Below are positions 62,566-64,000 of a stretch of 64,000 bases of DNA, one piece after another. This DNA comes from Marchantia polymorpha subsp. ruderalis (Eukaryota > Streptophyta > Marchantiopsida > Marchantiales > Marchantiaceae), in NCBI GenBank assembly GCA_037833965.1, contig AP031357.1, positions 23,642,001 to 23,706,000 on the forward strand. The letters are read 5' to 3'. The position numbers and the translations under genes were made by a program. The notes beneath the pieces were generated by a model. The model did not search any database. It had not been told where the DNA came from and saw nothing but the letters and a program-made list of their open reading frames with translations. Every line of letters begins with the position of its first letter. Within the stretch, counting starts at the first letter, position 1.

Positions 62566-62739
62566 ACAAAACCAGTCCCTTTTGGTCCAAATGTCGTAAA
62601 CTCTTGTGTTGACTCGTTGAGTTAAGTGCATGTTTGTCTTTTTATGTGTCATGCATTTTAAACGCAACTTCTCAAAACACAACATAGCTCTTCGCGCTTT
62701 GTCGATCTCCAAGCTACCACGACGATCTCCTGAAGTGAT

Positions 62740-62741
<2 letters not shown>

Positions 62742-62772
<31 letters not shown>
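62742..62772. repeat. (GA)n microsatellite
   Basis: About 15 AG units lie 0.2 kb after the stop of the preceding gene. Confidence 0.95.
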
Positions 62773-62775
<3 letters not shown>

Positions 62776-63498
62776 CAACCACGATCATTTTCAGCTCTCT
62801 AGAAATTCTTTCCTTGTTGTAGTCTCATAACATTTGTGGCTTCTGATTCACATTTCCAGATCTAGTGGATTGCGTTATGGCCAGAGATAGCGAGTCATTA
62901 CAATGATGAGTGACTTATAGACGATAGGCAGACGCCTTCGTTTGGATTATGACGGTGTTCACGACCTCGCAGCTCCTTCCGAGCAGGGGTGATTGGACTG
63001 ACCAACTTTCGTCCGGTTTGTTGCTCAGTGTACCTCTCCTCCACCTTTACTCCACTCCCATCTCATCCCATCGGACCCCATGAGAAACTGTGGCTACTCT
63101 ACTTTCAAACTTGTGTACTTGTCAGACTTACATCGCACGCCAGTCGGATCGTGAAGTAGATGTCTCCGTCGACAGGTAAGATGCTGACAGAGGTATGTAT
63201 GGATAGAAAACACCCTATGTCGTTGGAACTTACTAAATTGTGTGATCAGGGGTCAGTAACTTCGATGCATCCTGTGAAAGAAGAATTACGAGATATATCA
63301 AAGTTACTTAGGACTCCAAAGCTTCAAGTTGTAAGTGACAGATCTCAAAATGTCTGTGAATGAGGATATTGTCTGATGAGGGGTAAATGTCTTTTATCTA
63401 TACTTCTTCTCACCCGATCTCGCAGTGTGTGAGAAACCAGTATTGCATGCAGTCAGATCGTCGAGAGATCTCTCTAATGAAAAGAAACGAAAATCAGT

Positions 63499-63519
63499 CG
63501 ATCGATCGATCGATCGATG
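63499..63519. repeat. (ATCG)5 tetranucleotide repeat
   Basis: Five ATCG units; the repeat is self-complementary. Confidence 0.9.
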
Positions 63520-63618
63520 AACAGAGCAAGCTATGATACTTACAGATGACCATTTGAAAAAAGCAACTCCAACTTAATAATTCTACCCAGGGTAAAACAG
63601 CAGTTCCTCATTCCTTAG

Positions 63619-63649
63619 AAGGACACACACATCATATGTGTGTGTCCTT
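63619..63649. repeat. 14 bp perfect hairpin
   Basis: Arms 63619-63632 and 63636-63649 are exact reverse complements around a three-base loop. The stem is built of CA/TG dinucleotides. Confidence 0.8.
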
Positions 63650-64000
63650 TCGCAGACCAGCCAAGCCAGACATGAATGACAAAAGTGTTGGAAGCTCTCA
63701 TGTTGGATGATCCCACATCACCTGTAACATCGATGCCCGCTGAAGACAATGACAGGGCGCCAAACCAGGCCCCGTTCGATTCTCGCTCATAGGAAATTAC
63801 TCATACAAGCTAAAAATATAAAAATGCACAACCGAAACATACAGCAATAGTCGGACTCCTCGTCCAGAAAGACCGAATCACGAACCACCATAGAGTCCGA
63901 TCGCATCTGGGCTTTTCAGATCCTGTCCAACAATGAATCATGACTTAGATCGAACCTTCTTTGCAAGCGACTTGGATGGATGGATGAATGGATGGACCAT

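Larger units (their letters stand above)
62566..64000. other. Downstream intergenic DNA
   Basis: It holds a (GA)n tract at 62742-62772, a hairpin at 63619-63649 and a (ATCG)n run at 63499-63519. A frame at 63160-63363 begins with ATG followed closely by CAG|GTAAGA, which could be the first exon of a gene continuing beyond the window, but nothing in it is recognisable. Confidence 0.4.

Noticed and set aside
63765..63790. GTTCGATTC resembling a tRNA T-loop/B box
   Set aside because: The flanking bases do not form a T stem, and no acceptor or anticodon arm can be built.

Overview
The window is nuclear DNA of a land plant. Its genes are split by GT-AG introns, and several belong to plant families: the COR413 cold-acclimation membrane protein, the plant DUF620 family, an ABCI19/20/21-type soluble ABC ATPase and a G6PD4-type (P0) plastidic glucose-6-phosphate dehydrogenase. 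Long GA-rich and tetranucleotide-rich leaders, scattered genes and AT-rich deserts fit a bryophyte, most likely a liverwort of the Marchantia type. That placement is an inference from style and not a proof.

Layout. 0-6 kb: a short FHA-domain protein gene (+, 2000-2527), then AT-rich DNA and a small repeat-bearing ORF. 6.0-12.3 kb: a twelve-exon G6PDH gene (+) whose splice sites can all be read. 12.3-25 kb: no intact gene; it holds a decayed coding stretch near 14 kb, an orphan promoter-like patch at 16.07 kb, a 5 kb AT-rich block (16.7-21.8 kb) enclosing a two-exon gene relic (-), and a GC-rich patch. 25-29.3 kb: a long GC-rich leader followed by a three-exon DUF620 gene (+). 29.3-40.9 kb: a gene desert full of short tandem repeats. 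41.6-44.5 kb: a six-exon ABCI gene (-). 45.3-47 kb: an unassigned ORF (-) and the 3' exons of an E2F-associated-phosphoprotein (EAPP) homologue (-). 47-58 kb: orphan ORFs, a 246 bp tandem duplication, another AT-rich block, a perfect 21 bp hairpin, and a GC-rich patch without a convincing gene. 58-61 kb: a four-exon COR413 gene (+) with a TATA box, CRT/DRE and ABRE cores, and a leader uORF. 61.9-62.6 kb: a short unfamiliar protein gene (+).

The genes do not form an operon-like or clustered pathway. They are independent housekeeping or stress loci. The two with the clearest physiological theme are the plastid pentose-phosphate enzyme (NADPH and redox) and COR413 (cold and drought membrane protein). 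I did not find a clearly new system. The items most worth checking are the altered substrate motif of the G6PDH, the in-frame upstream exon of the DUF620 gene, the COR413 promoter and uORF, the 56.0 kb hairpin, and several orphan ORFs and relics with coding-like character.
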